This document shows, one piece after another, positions 25,301-35,813 of a DNA stretch of 64,000 nt. Below the pieces are notes generated by a model, which saw only the letters and a program-made list of their open reading frames with translations, was not told the origin of the DNA and made no database searches. Each line of letters starts with the position of its first letter. The first letter of the stretch is position 1. The stretch lies in assembly GCF_000150275.1 (NCBI RefSeq), contig NW_002060948.1:3424512-3488511 (forward strand), given 5' to 3'. This DNA is from Trichoplax adhaerens. Lineage: Eukaryota > Placozoa > Uniplacotomia > Trichoplacea > Trichoplacidae. The position numbers were made by a program, and so were the translations under genes.

Positions 25301-28039
25301 GAATAATTCTACAGTCAATTTTTAAATCGAATAGGAAATTGCAATAAAAATTAAGCAAGGTGTCATTACATCATGATCATCATCGTGGGGCTCATTGTAC
25401 AATTCATCCGCAAGTCGAGATATTATTTTTAACTGCTTTTTAGTTTGATCTGGTTTTACCTAGATTTTATAATTGTATTGTTACTAAGACAGTAAATTGA
25501 TTTAACTTCAACGTAAGCTACTTTTACGCACAAACCTGTACATAATTACGTTAGATTGCAATACCTTTATCGGTTTAGGTTTAAATAGATACGGTTGCCG
25601 TTTCTGGCGCTTTTTAATGTTCTCTTCTTCTTTAACTAATTTTTCAATGATTGCCACCTGTCGTTATTAGTAAGAACATCATGTCTATAAGAAGTCATGC
25701 TATTGGTAAAATTCATGTCGTCATTGTTGAAGTCTTATACTCTATAATGGCGCATATAGGCATACATAAAGTATATAGCATATGGGTTATTGAACATTTT
25801 ACCTGACGTTGCTCTCTCTCTGCCTCAAAATTTCTAAATTGCATAAAAAATTATTTAAGTAAGATGGAATCAATTAGCGGATAATCAGACTTGGCTGTAA
25901 ATTTGCAGCAATGTAATTTAGTTATATATTAATGAATCCTGATGGATTTTATTACGTAATACTCACTTTTTGTCTCCGTCAAATTTTTTTAATTGTTGCT
26001 TGCGCAATATTTCAACATCTGGATTCCCTCCACGTTCTCTGATAAATTGACGTTCTTTCTGTTCCTTTAAATGGTCGTTATATGCCTTTTGCATATCTCT
26101 AGCATGAATTGCACGCATATTTTCCTATGATAAAAAATATTGAAGAAACATTCAAATTACTTTTGAATACCTAACACAGTTTTTCGGTATAGAAGGTTAC
26201 ATCCATAAAGGATTTAAAACATCCACTCCATAATAACGTACACGAGTAGCTTCAATTCGTTTCTTAAGGGATTGAACACTATTCATTCGCTTCTGAATCA
26301 ACATTCGAGATTCATTTTCCTTTTTTAACTCTTCCTTCTTCATTCTAGGTTTGAATAGTTTTTTGGTAATTTTATAATCAAGTGTAGGTATTCATAAACT
26401 GTGCCATTATTGTACCTGGCGAGTGTTTCTTGCAAAAATGTTTGAGCTCGTTTTCTATTTTCTAGTGCATCATTTGCAGTCCGTTTAACACGTTCAGCAT
26501 CCTCACGAGCTTTAACAATTTCCATCCTTTAAAGTAAATGAAGATTATCTTCATTTAGCAAATGCTGATAGAAGATATATTTAAATTAAATAAAAAGAGC
26601 TTTTTAAAGGTAATAACCTTTGTTGCATTTTGAGATATCTAACGGCTGCCTTGCCATAATCTTCCTCCTTGTGGGCTCTGATAGTTGCTATTTCTGCCTT
26701 TCTGGTTTTCAATATTAGCTCTTGCTGTTCTAACTCTTCGTTTAATAAGACGTACTTGCTACGCTCCAACTGGGCTTTTGCTAAATCTAGCCTATAACAA
26801 CAATTCATAAACATATGTAAAATCCAATAGTAAGTTTTTAGATACCGACTACTTTTTTCAAAATCTTACTCAGCTCGTTTTAGCTCCTCCGAAATGGAGG
26901 TTTCTACTTCTTGTTCCGAAGATAATTCAACGCACAACTTCGTGTAATGCGATTGCAATCGATAAATGGCAGCTCTAAAAGGATATAAATTTTTTTATTT
27001 ATAGTTTTAAGTATTGATTTTTAAGACTGTTACTTAACAAACCGTAATAAACCAGCATTCAATACGAAGTTATATCTCTTTCTATTAGCAATCGGCAGTC
27101 ATGAAAGAGCTGCAAGTCACAACGATAACTTACTTATTATTTCTTTCTTCTAGCTCTGCTATTTCATCAGCAACTGCGTTACATTCGTCACTGAAAGCTT
27201 TCAATCGATCGTGACAATTTTTAACCTCTTCTCTGTATCGCAAAATGAAAGCGATAACCATGTGTAAAGGTTAATATAATTATGACAGGGATTGGATCTA
27301 CCTTTAATTCATGCAATAATTGAATTAATAGGTAGGTTACCTTAATTGAGCAGCTTGCACATCGTATCTTTCGACATCTTCATCAAGTTTGTTTAAAAAC
27401 TGTCGAAGAGCCAACATTCTGATTCTCTCCTATGGGGAATAATATTTACTGCCCTATTAGTACCGTTCACTTAAAGATAAGAGAACAATAACCGTACCTG
27501 TCTACTGATTTTAAAGGATTTCGATTGCTGAATGGGTTCATCTTCGTCATTACTGTCAGAATCGAGATCTTCCAATTCCCTAAGCAATCATAATTAATCA
27601 GGGACAAGATATTGAACGATATTTAAGATATCTAGTGATAGGATTGTTATTCAATAGCTACGACAATCTAGGTGTTTTAATCATTTCTGCTGGCAACTGG
27701 CTACTAGGAATAGTATTAAAAAGATTGTAGTTTTTAACTTTCCTACCTTAAAATTTCTTCTAATCCTGGTCCATCATCTTCCAAATCTTCATCATTGAAG
27801 TTGTCAGATTGTCTTGTAATGGCTAATCGGAATATCGATTGTAATATTATTATTATACTTTGAAGCGGTATTAATTCAATAGAATAGCCAGTATAATTAA
27901 ACTACTAACACTTTGTACTTGTCGATTTTTCAGTAGTAGGAGAGTCCCCTTTCCGATCACGATCTGGACTTGAAAGACGAAATTCGTTATGGTTACCACT
28001 GTCCATTAGCTGATCCTCGTTTTGTATGGTGTCGCTCAT
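16318..28039 (-). CDS. CFAP74: Cilia- and flagella-associated protein 74 (CFAP74), 47 exons
   Basis: About 1,832 aa, an axonemal protein linked to the central-pair apparatus. Exon 1 is 27919-28039 (start codon 28037-28039); the last is 16318-16386. Exons 4-12 (27429 to 25565) encode a coiled coil (residues about 94-414). From exon 17 (24416-24496) come repeated ASH/MSP-type Ig-like domains, with GKAF..NPEVI.FKDFSVGKTY, FNPPGYMSAGL, ATSALRLRFDVPK, DFGYCTI, FKLPCKAVGV and ETYKIMLRGM, all matching the CFAP74 pattern as I recall it. Exon 23 (22184-22691) is a Ser/Asp-rich low-complexity insert. Every junction keeps frame except exon 33 to 34 (19468-19610 to 19263-19428), where the apparent 39-bp intron leaves one extra base. 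Either that boundary is misjudged or there is an indel. Motile monociliated cells would explain the gene. Confidence 0.9.
23565..23640. repeat. Two-copy 38-bp direct repeat in CFAP74 intron 20
   Basis: A unit beginning AAATAAGAAACGATAGGG occurs at 23565-23602 and again at 23603-23640 with one visible mismatch. It lies in the largest CFAP74 intron (about 23160-23889). It looks like a recent local duplication. Confidence 0.85.
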
Positions 28040-30947
28040 GTTGATGTACAGTTATCAACGCTTTAGGTCACTAAGTATGCTTAAACAGATGGAAGTAACC
28101 AATAAAATATAAATTTGTACTATCTAAAAATTAAGCTAAAGCAGTTGTTAATATTATGTTGCTATACAATAGCATAAACACGGTGCTAAAGCTTTTAAAT
28201 TCTTATTAAAGTCAAGAATTTTTCGTGATATTTATTATGCATATGATCGATTATTCATAACTCGTCTATGATGCTATAGTATCTCCAGAGCATATTGCAT
28301 ATACTCGATATTTATAGTATAATACACTATACTTAGTACGCTAGTAACATTCACTTTAAAGCATATACTACTGTCTATAGAGATATGTAAGGTACTCGAA
28401 GTAAGTTTGTAAAAAAGAAAGATTAACTTGAAAGAAGTCCATGCAGAGAGTTCATTTACAAAATGGTTGCTATGAGCAACGTCGCGCATGCGCGTTACTA
28501 ACCAATTCGTGCCGGAGCAGCATCCTTGCTATTCTGATCTCTACTACGGTATACTGTACAGCACAGTATAGTCATTTCTATCGATTTTAGGACATACTAC
28601 TGTAAGAATATCCAAGCCAATAAGGACTGATGGAAATAGCCATTAATGCCTTCTCGGTTACTAGCAATACGAGAGGATTCTATCTACTAGGACGAAGCAA
28701 TCTCTACGATGAAATAGTGAATGAGTTCATTTCTTATGCTGTATGGCGTACTGTAGACTATAAAATTGATTTACTTCAGGTATTAAAAATGCCATCATTT
28801 GGGCCGAATGCGGAAATTAGAATTTCACTTTTAACGTTTAAATCATGAACGAATATTTGCTAATTTTAATTAAAGCAGATGAAATGCGAGTTGCTGATTT
28901 AATTTCGAATTAGATTATAGCAGTAATAGACTAAAAAGCGCTTTGCATGTATTCATTATAAAAACGATTGATAGAGTTAGCAGCGTTGAACGGTATTTTT
29001 CATCTAGCTTAGGCATACGGCTGCTTTTCGTCAGATGCAATACTAAATGCTAAGCCCGCTGCTGGATTTAAAGCATATTGCTAGACAACCGCCATGAGCT
29101 TTAGCTACGTATACGCTTTTAGCGCTAAAGTACTCAGTACGATGATTTGCACTAGATTCCCCATTTAATATGAGCATTCGGACATGATAGAATGCTCCGC
29201 ACTGTGGAAGAAAAAGCTTTATTTATTTGTATGTACTAGTTAGCATGCATAAGCTCGTTCTAATTATTACCACTTTTTAGTTAGTCAATTAGTTTTTCAA
29301 TTGCTATTAAATTGTCAAGACTATAATCTTGGTTGTCAAGATTTCTTCAGTAATAAATAGTAATAAATCTCTGACTACCTCGTCTACACTATCAGTGATG
29401 CTATAATTAGACTGTAGTATTTGGTCGTTAGAAGTGAATTATTTGGTGGTATAGCTAATCTCGCCTATTTAAGTCAGTAAGAGGCGTTCTTCATAAGCAT
29501 TGGCGTGCGTAGATTACTTTGTCACTAGTGGTGTGTGACAGTACTACACTTACTATATGTACTAACTTGATCTGTTATTCCTTAACGATGTGCTAGCTGC
29601 TTTATATCATCATAATAATATTCATTTATAGACGTTGCGAATGCAAGTCCTTGACTCAGTAAAAATACGCGTACAATATAAAGGTTATATATACATATAC
29701 ATTCAGCAAAAAGGTATGCGTCAAATAAACGAGCAGGGGTCTAGTAAAAGCTACAAAGTGGTTGCTTGTATCCAACCCTGCATGCGGCATCCAGTCCACT
29801 GGTTCTATGTGCAGAAGCAGTTAAATGCCTATGCAGTATCTTTACGTTGTTATATGATACTTTAGTTTTAGTTGAGGGAATATTGAACATGTTCAAACTA
29901 GTCCATCAGCCTTGAACAGGTCTAGAGATATCGTGTATTATCATCGTCTATAAATTCATACTGTATATATATATCTACAAATGTATAGTAGAAGTAATAT
30001 TAAAACCTTCATTTCTTTATACGTACAGTATACTTACTACACGTACTAACTTGATCTGTTATTCCTTAACAACGTTCTAGCTGCCTTATATCATCATAAT
30101 AATATTCATTTATCGACGTTGCAAATGTAAGTCTTTGCCTCAGTACAAATACCCATACAATAGATAGGTTATATGCAAGTACATTTAACAAAAAAGGTAT
30201 GCATGAAGTAGAACGAGTAGGAGTATTGCTAAAAGCTATAGCAGTTCATTTGCCTATACAATATCTCTACAGTATCTCTACGTTGTTATATAATACTTTA
30301 GCTTTAGTTGAAGGAATATTGAACTCGTTCAAGCTAGTCGGTAAGCCTTGAACAGCATCTAGTTATATCATGTATTATCGTCTATAAATGAATACTGTCT
30401 AAATACGCGTATATATGCAAATGTACACTAAAAGTCATATTAATTAGTTTTACCTACAATTCTAATCAATCAATCAATCAACTATATACCGTGTATATGC
30501 TACGCATACAGTTATCCATTTGTAGTCGTAGAGCAGTAACACTGTCCAAGGGTTTCTCTACACGATATCACCAGTAGTACACAGTATCAATAATTATAAT
30601 TAATAATTCTATGGTTGCTTCTTGGAGGCGGATCATTAATTATGTAAGCAGCGATGGCATCAATACTGTATTGATCCTTTAGCAAAATAATAGCGATTCA
30701 ACATTGATTGCCAAAGCCTTGACTAAAACTACTGCTTCTCACTAGTGCATAAGACAGTTTTTACAATCGAAAGAAATGATACAGCAAATTATACCACTGT
30801 GTATAGAGATGACTCAAGAGCCATCTTGCCTTGTCTCCTATTAAGGGGAAATAGTCGTCACTGCTGTGGAAATACAACCTATTCAATCCAAAATAAAATT
30901 AGTCTAGCGCAAAATTACATTGAAATCGATCCTTCTATCGAACAACG
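28040..30947. other. Non-coding spacer between CFAP74 and the carboxypeptidase
   Basis: About 2.9 kb separating the divergent CFAP74 (minus) and carboxypeptidase (plus) genes, so it should hold both promoters. It contains a 484-bp-offset direct duplication and a short CAAT microsatellite near 30464-30480. ORFs at 28630-28848 and 29635-29865 have no recognisable product. A 68-codon uORF (30745-30951) abuts the carboxypeptidase start. Confidence 0.55.
29540..30441. repeat. Direct tandem duplication, offset 484 bp
   Basis: Copy 1 (about 29540-30003) and copy 2 (about 30024-30441) share long stretches, including ACTAACTTGATCTGTTATTCC, CATCATAATAATATTCATTT and GGAATATTGAAC. Copy 2 lacks roughly 70 bp present in the middle of copy 1. 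Neither copy encodes a conserved protein, so this is probably a non-coding segmental duplication. Confidence 0.8.
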
Positions 30948-32291
30948 ATGAGTTTATTGATTCAATTATCCGTAGCTATTGCATTCTTACTACTCAATGG
31001 CGTCATTGATGGATCCAATCCGGGTGATAGTGATGAAGTAACTGCATTGCCAGGACTGTCGATTCCTTTACCTTTTAAACATTACTCCGGTTATTTACAG
31101 GGTGTTGATAGCAATACTCAGTTACATTATTGGTTCGCTGAATCTTATGGTAATCCTGCAAGCGATCCTTTAATATTATGGATGAACGGTGGTCCTGGTT
31201 GTAGTTCATTGGATGGACTACTAACCGAGCATGGACCTTTTAGTGTCAATGATGATTTAACCATTTCTTTACGTAATACTTCGTGGAATAAATTTGCTAA
31301 TGTCATCTATCTTGAATCACCAGCAGGTGTTGGATTTTCTTACGGACCATCGTCCAATTTATCGGATATTACAACGGCAGAGAATAACTACGCTGCTCTT
31401 AAAGCATTCTTTAAAAAATTTCCTACATTCGCCAATCATGACTTCTACATTACAGGCGAAAGTTATGCTGGCGTTTACGTTCCTACGTTAGCCACTCGTG
31501 TTGCTAATGATAGTACAATCCGATTAAAAGCGATTGCTATTGGCAATGGCATTCTAGACAGGACTAAAAATCTCGATTCATTAATGTATTACGGTTACTA
31601 TCACGGCCTATTGGGTGGCCAACTATGGAATGGCTTGCAAGTTGCGTGTTGCAGTGGCAGTAGCTGCCAATATGCAAATAGTAATAATTTCCTATGTTCT
31701 CATCGAGTTCGCTCTGCTACTAATTTAATTTGGGGCGATGGCCTAAACCTGTATAGTATCTATGAGGATTGTTTAAAAGTTCGACAAACTTTAGCCATTA
31801 GAAATCATCTACAAGACTCTAACCAACCTCTTTATGGAACCCCACCTTGCTTTACTGAGAGTATACTATCCAAATATTTAAATAGCGATGCAGTTCTGAA
31901 GGCGTTACATATTGCCAAGCAGGCTCCAAAATGGACGATCTGTAATTTTATTGTCAACCTCAATTATCAAAGGACCTATCCTTCTGTTATCCATTTCTTA
32001 AAGAATCTGTCATCCAAAATGCGCGTCTTATTATATTATGGCGATGCCGATGCTGTGTGCAATTTTATAGGTGGACTTTGGAGTGCTGAAGCAATCCAAG
32101 CCCCCAAAATCGATGACTATAAACCATGGTATATTAACACCACATACGGCAAAACAGTTGCAGGTTTTATACAGCGATATGATAACCTCGATTTTGTGAC
32201 TGTTAAAGGAGCTGGACACTTAGTCCCAACAGATCAGCCTGATGCTGCCTTTCGACTGATGGAAACTTTTATAGGCGGTCATAGTTTATAA
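30948..32291 (+). CDS. CTSA: Serine carboxypeptidase, cathepsin A-like, intronless
   Basis: 447 aa in one uninterrupted frame, the usual length for an S10 serine carboxypeptidase precursor. Residues 1-22 are a signal peptide. The oxyanion-region motif WMNGGPGCSS is at 78-87. The catalytic serine is S172 (GESYAG), the aspartate D368 (YYGDADAVCNF) and the histidine H424 (GAGHLVPTDQP). The sequence SLDGLLTEHGPF near 87-98 is typical of lysosomal protective protein (CTSA) rather than CPVL or SCPEP1, though the subfamily call is by eye. It should remove C-terminal residues from peptides in lysosomes or be secreted. The start was chosen for the signal peptide. The gene lacks introns although its large neighbour CFAP74 has 46. 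A polyadenylation hexamer follows at 32368. Confidence 0.93.
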   Translation: MSLLIQLSVAIAFLLLNGVIDGSNPGDSDEVTALPGLSIPLPFKHYSGYLQGVDSNTQLHYWFAESYGNPASDPLILWMNGGPGCSSLDGLLTEHGPFSVNDDLTISLRNTSWNKFANVIYLESPAGVGFSYGPSSNLSDITTAENNYAALKAFFKKFPTFANHDFYITGESYAGVYVPTLATRVANDSTIRLKAIAIGNGILDRTKNLDSLMYYGYYHGLLGGQLWNGLQVACCSGSSCQYANSNNFLCSHRVRSATNLIWGDGLNLYSIYEDCLKVRQTLAIRNHLQDSNQPLYGTPPCFTESILSKYLNSDAVLKALHIAKQAPKWTICNFIVNLNYQRTYPSVIHFLKNLSSKMRVLLYYGDADAVCNFIGGLWSAEAIQAPKIDDYKPWYINTTYGKTVAGFIQRYDNLDFVTVKGAGHLVPTDQPDAAFRLMETFIGGHSL

Positions 32292-32367
32292 TAATAATGT
32301 GTTGCCGTGAAGATAGTATTCTATCAATTTATTGGCAACATGGGCTCATTTACAGGCCATAATAACG

Positions 32368-32373
32368 AATAAA
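32368..32373 (+). terminator. Candidate poly(A) signal of the carboxypeptidase gene
   Basis: AATAAA lies 77 bp after the stop codon, a normal distance for a polyadenylation signal. Cleavage was not verified. Confidence 0.55.
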
Positions 32374-32743
32374 GTAGAAAATGATAATCGAAAAGTTGTT
32401 GAAAACGGCAATTTCCGTAGGATTGTCAAGTCCGATGGACAGGATCTTGAAAATCTTGTGGATATTAGATGCACTTTATTCTATTTGTAAATTATGAAAT
32501 GACCTAATAATGATATGATTATTGGCTATAAAATAGTTGTCCTACGCAAAGATAGAAATCCTTATAAACATTTTCAATTGGAGTAGGATCTGCAGATCAT
32601 AATCTATCATTGACCCACAGGGATATATTTCTCTCGGTGATCTTCCAAAAAATCAGTTAAGTGATAAACTACAGTATGGTCATTTAATGTACATTCATTG
32701 TAGATGGTGTAAATGTTTGATGTACTCGGTTGGACTGTATAGA

Positions 32744-32928
32744 ATTGTTACATGAATCTGTAGATTGATTTTTACAACACTGTGCATCAGCATGTTGTAT
32801 CCTATATCACTAGTTATACCATTAAAAGTAGATTGTTGCATGAATCTGTAGATTGATTTTTACAATACTGTGCATCAGCATGTTGTATCCTCCTATTTCA
32901 CTAGTTATACCATTAAAAGTAGATTGTT
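32744..32928. repeat. Two-copy 88-bp tandem repeat
   Basis: A unit starting ATTGTTACATGAATCTG and ending CCATTAAAAGTAG occurs at about 32744-32831 and again from 32832, with few differences and a short insertion (CTCC) in the second copy. It is non-coding. Confidence 0.9.
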
Positions 32929-34322
32929 AGTTTATTGTACATTATTTATGTGACTTAGCATACACATTGCATGGATTTTCCATTAACTTTCCTGATACGA
33001 AGTTCATCAATGGACCTAACGATATTCCCTTTAATTAATTTATTAAATAATTATAACGGCTGAGAACAAACTGTAGCTGATAGGTCAATTACATAATTTA
33101 TGTTCATATTATCAATTATTCTATATACAAGTATTTAAAGTTATTTTCTGTAGTATCTTGGCTTTGTTAGTTAGCATTGCCAATATGTGTATATCTTACT
33201 ATTCAGAGTTCAATCAAGGAATAAATGAAAGATTAAGACTAATCGGTGCATCAGATTTAAATTACTAATTGATCAATTTTGTGAAATTCGTTCATGAAAT
33301 ATTAGAGCACAGTATGCTAACGTCTTCAGTCAACGAAATTTTAAATCCTTATTGGTTTTAGTTCATGGAAATGTCTCGTACAGTTAAAAATTCAATGAAA
33401 CGGGATACGAACATGTCATGTCTATGGATTAAAACATTTTGTTTACTAACTATACGCATAAGTGCACTTCCTCTACAGTAAGTAAATTAGCTGTAGACTC
33501 TGCAGTACTACAGTAGGTAGTTTTCGAGCGGAGAAGTACAAAAATACCTCGTATAGCTCTACAGTATTGTCAAATCCTACAAAGGTAAACACGAAGCCGA
33601 TCCAAAAGTTAAAGAGTAAAAATGCAAAGTTTTATTGCATACAGCCAGTACACTACCAAGGTAAACATGATTATAACAACAGTCACTGAGCAGCAAATTT
33701 ACAATGTAATTTTAAACTTACCAGCTAAAACAGAAGGTCCATTTCCAGCCAACCTATAATTCTAAAATTGTCGCGCTAGGCAGTCGGCTGCAGTATGAGC
33801 ACAGTCTACTACAGTCTGCTGCAAGCACTATGCATGTGAGTCAAAAGTTGCCATCGCCGCTTGCTGCAATTTTTGCATTCCTGAAGGTGGAATAACTTCT
33901 GAATAAATAAATAAACAAAACAACATTATTAGATGATGCTTATAATGATTAGCCGAAAGATGGAGGATCTGGGTGCAAGTAGCATACTGTAAATACAGCG
34001 CCATACCCCTTGATCCAGAGAGATCGGTGTCTTTGATCTTATCTCTGGGGCTAAAATCTCTATTAGTGCTAGGCTTTCCAAGGGTTATGCAGACTTGAAG
34101 ACGCTAATGTTGAAATTGATTAGACATTTTGGCAGAGTACTGTACTGTACAGTACGTACACGAGGACTACTAAAGAAGGCATCGTAATAATTCCAGCTGT
34201 ACAACTATAGCGTCCATGTGCGACAAGTCCTTCCATTTTATCTGATGTAAATAAGACAAGTAAGAAAAATTCTCATCAAAATTTGAAAACAGATCTAATA
34301 TTATTATGATTATCATTACTAG

Positions 34323-35300
34323 TTGATATTGATATATATTCTACTGAATTTCGCTTGCCATTGCCTAATTTGCAATTGTTTACCTGATATAGTTAAAAGA
34401 AGCATTATGTTTACACTTTTAGCGTTCTTGCCTGCAACTTTAACAACGATCATTGCCTGCACGACAATTTTGGTAGTTGTCATCACTTGCTATGTGCAGT
34501 CACGACCAAAATGGACAAGGCCTTGTCCTCCAAAGAAAGAAAATTACGATGTACAGCAAGGCGTTGTATTGCTATTTCAACTGGAGCGAAACTGCACTGT
34601 ACCTAGTCTAGCGGCTTACGTTTTAAAACTTGAAACTTATTTACGTATGGCCGAAATCCCGTATAAAAATGATCATAGCTTTACTTTATCCAGTAAAGGT
34701 AAAGTTCCTTGGATTATTGTTAACGGCAAAGAAGTTACGGATTCATCATTTTGTATTGAATACTTGAGTCAGGAATTTGATAAAGACCTGGATAAAGGCT
34801 TGAATGAAGAAAGTAAAGCTGTTGGTCGAATGTTAACCAAAACGATGGAAGAGAATACGTTTTGGGCCACCATTGAACAAGCCAGACTCTATGATGGCTT
34901 AGACGAATGGTTGGATCTTGTAGATGTCAACTCGTCAATGCGATCCTTCTTCAAAAATCAAGGCCCAAAAATCGTGAAAGAATATAGTTGGGGACATGGC
35001 ATAGGAAGGCATTCCTCGCAAGAAATACATCATATAGGTGAATTGGACCTACGATCCTTTTCAGTCATTCTTGGCTCTAAGAAATACTTCCTTGCTGATT
35101 ATCCCACTACGGTTGATGCATGCATGTTTGGATTTTTGGCAAATATGCTATATGCTGTACCCAAATCGTCCCCATGCTATCGTTTGTTAACTACGGAATT
35201 GACAAATCTTGTGGATTATGTAGAAAGAATGAAAGCAAAGTATTGGCCAGATTGGGAAGAAATCACCAGCAGGGCACCTAGAGGTAGTCTCGGTCACTGA
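34323..35300 (+). CDS. FAXC: Failed axon connections homologue (FAXC), metaxin-like GST fold, intronless
   Basis: 325 aa from the first ATG; a start at 34407 (Met29) would place the membrane segment at the very N-terminus, as in FAXC proteins. A hydrophobic segment spans residues about 29-57. A thioredoxin-like/GST N-terminal region (about 75-150) contains ERNCTVPSLAAYVLKLETYLR and GKVPWI. A GST C-terminal region (about 170-310) carries the family hallmark GIGRHSSQEIHHIGELDL (227-243), then LGSKKYFLADYPTTVDACMFG. Drosophila fax takes part in axon development; the molecular role is unsettled, and the metaxin/Tom37-type fold suggests membrane association rather than glutathione chemistry. The gene is a single exon beside another single-exon gene. 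An AATAAA is present at 35808. Confidence 0.9.
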   Translation: MILIYILLNFACHCLICNCLPDIVKRSIMFTLLAFLPATLTTIIACTTILVVVITCYVQSRPKWTRPCPPKKENYDVQQGVVLLFQLERNCTVPSLAAYVLKLETYLRMAEIPYKNDHSFTLSSKGKVPWIIVNGKEVTDSSFCIEYLSQEFDKDLDKGLNEESKAVGRMLTKTMEENTFWATIEQARLYDGLDEWLDLVDVNSSMRSFFKNQGPKIVKEYSWGHGIGRHSSQEIHHIGELDLRSFSVILGSKKYFLADYPTTVDACMFGFLANMLYAVPKSSPCYRLLTTELTNLVDYVERMKAKYWPDWEEITSRAPRGSLGH

Positions 35301-35316
35301 AATAGACCTACAGTAA

Positions 35317-35575
35317 TGAACAGGAAAAGAATATTGTAGAATCATGGTGTTTTACGCTAGATGATTATAAGGAAGTCACTAGCAAACGTAGTACTCTACA
35401 TCAGCATAACTGGATTAGACAGGTGCAAGCTAGTAGTCTATCAGTAATTGACAGTAAAGAATATTGTAATATTATAGCATGCTATGTTTGATAATTGTAG
35501 AATGAAGTTACTAACTACAGCAGTCCTGTATATCAGCAGAACTCGACATGTTGTGCAAGCTAGTAGTCCATCAAA
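35317..35575. repeat. Diverged two-copy tandem repeat, 130-bp period
   Basis: Blocks such as AAGAATATTGTA and GTGCAAGCTAGTAGTC recur with an offset of 130 bp (the latter near 35423 and 35553). Copies are diverged. It lies just 3' of FAXC, possibly within its 3' UTR. Confidence 0.7.
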
Positions 35576-35807
35576 TTTCGGGAATATTCTATCGATTTTC
35601 GTTTAAAGGTTGCTCGTTACTCGTTTGTGTTAATTTCGTGATTGAAAAAGGATGTCCACTTCATTTACGGTAACTAGTAATCACATATGTGTTCTTTATA
35701 AGCATTCTACAGTCCCTTCATTGAAATACTGTATACATAAGTTATTCAAGTCTGCAAATTCTTTCTATTTTCGTTCATGATTTCATTTTTATGAATGATC
35801 CAAAAAA

Positions 35808-35813
35808 TAAACG
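35808..35813 (+). terminator. Possible poly(A) signal of FAXC
   Basis: AATAAA about 510 bp after the stop codon. If used, the 3' UTR would include the 130-bp repeat. Weak evidence in AT-rich DNA. Confidence 0.3.

Larger units (their letters stand above)
32292..34322. other. Non-coding spacer between carboxypeptidase and FAXC
   Basis: About 2 kb with no ORF of note. It contains the poly(A) signal of the carboxypeptidase, the two-copy repeat at 32744-32928, and many short TACAGTA/TACTGTA motifs between about 33470 and 34160, including a 14-bp GTAC palindrome. Confidence 0.55.

Noticed and set aside
29635-29865. 76-aa plus-strand ORF
   Set aside because: Part of the 484-bp duplication; the second copy does not keep the frame.
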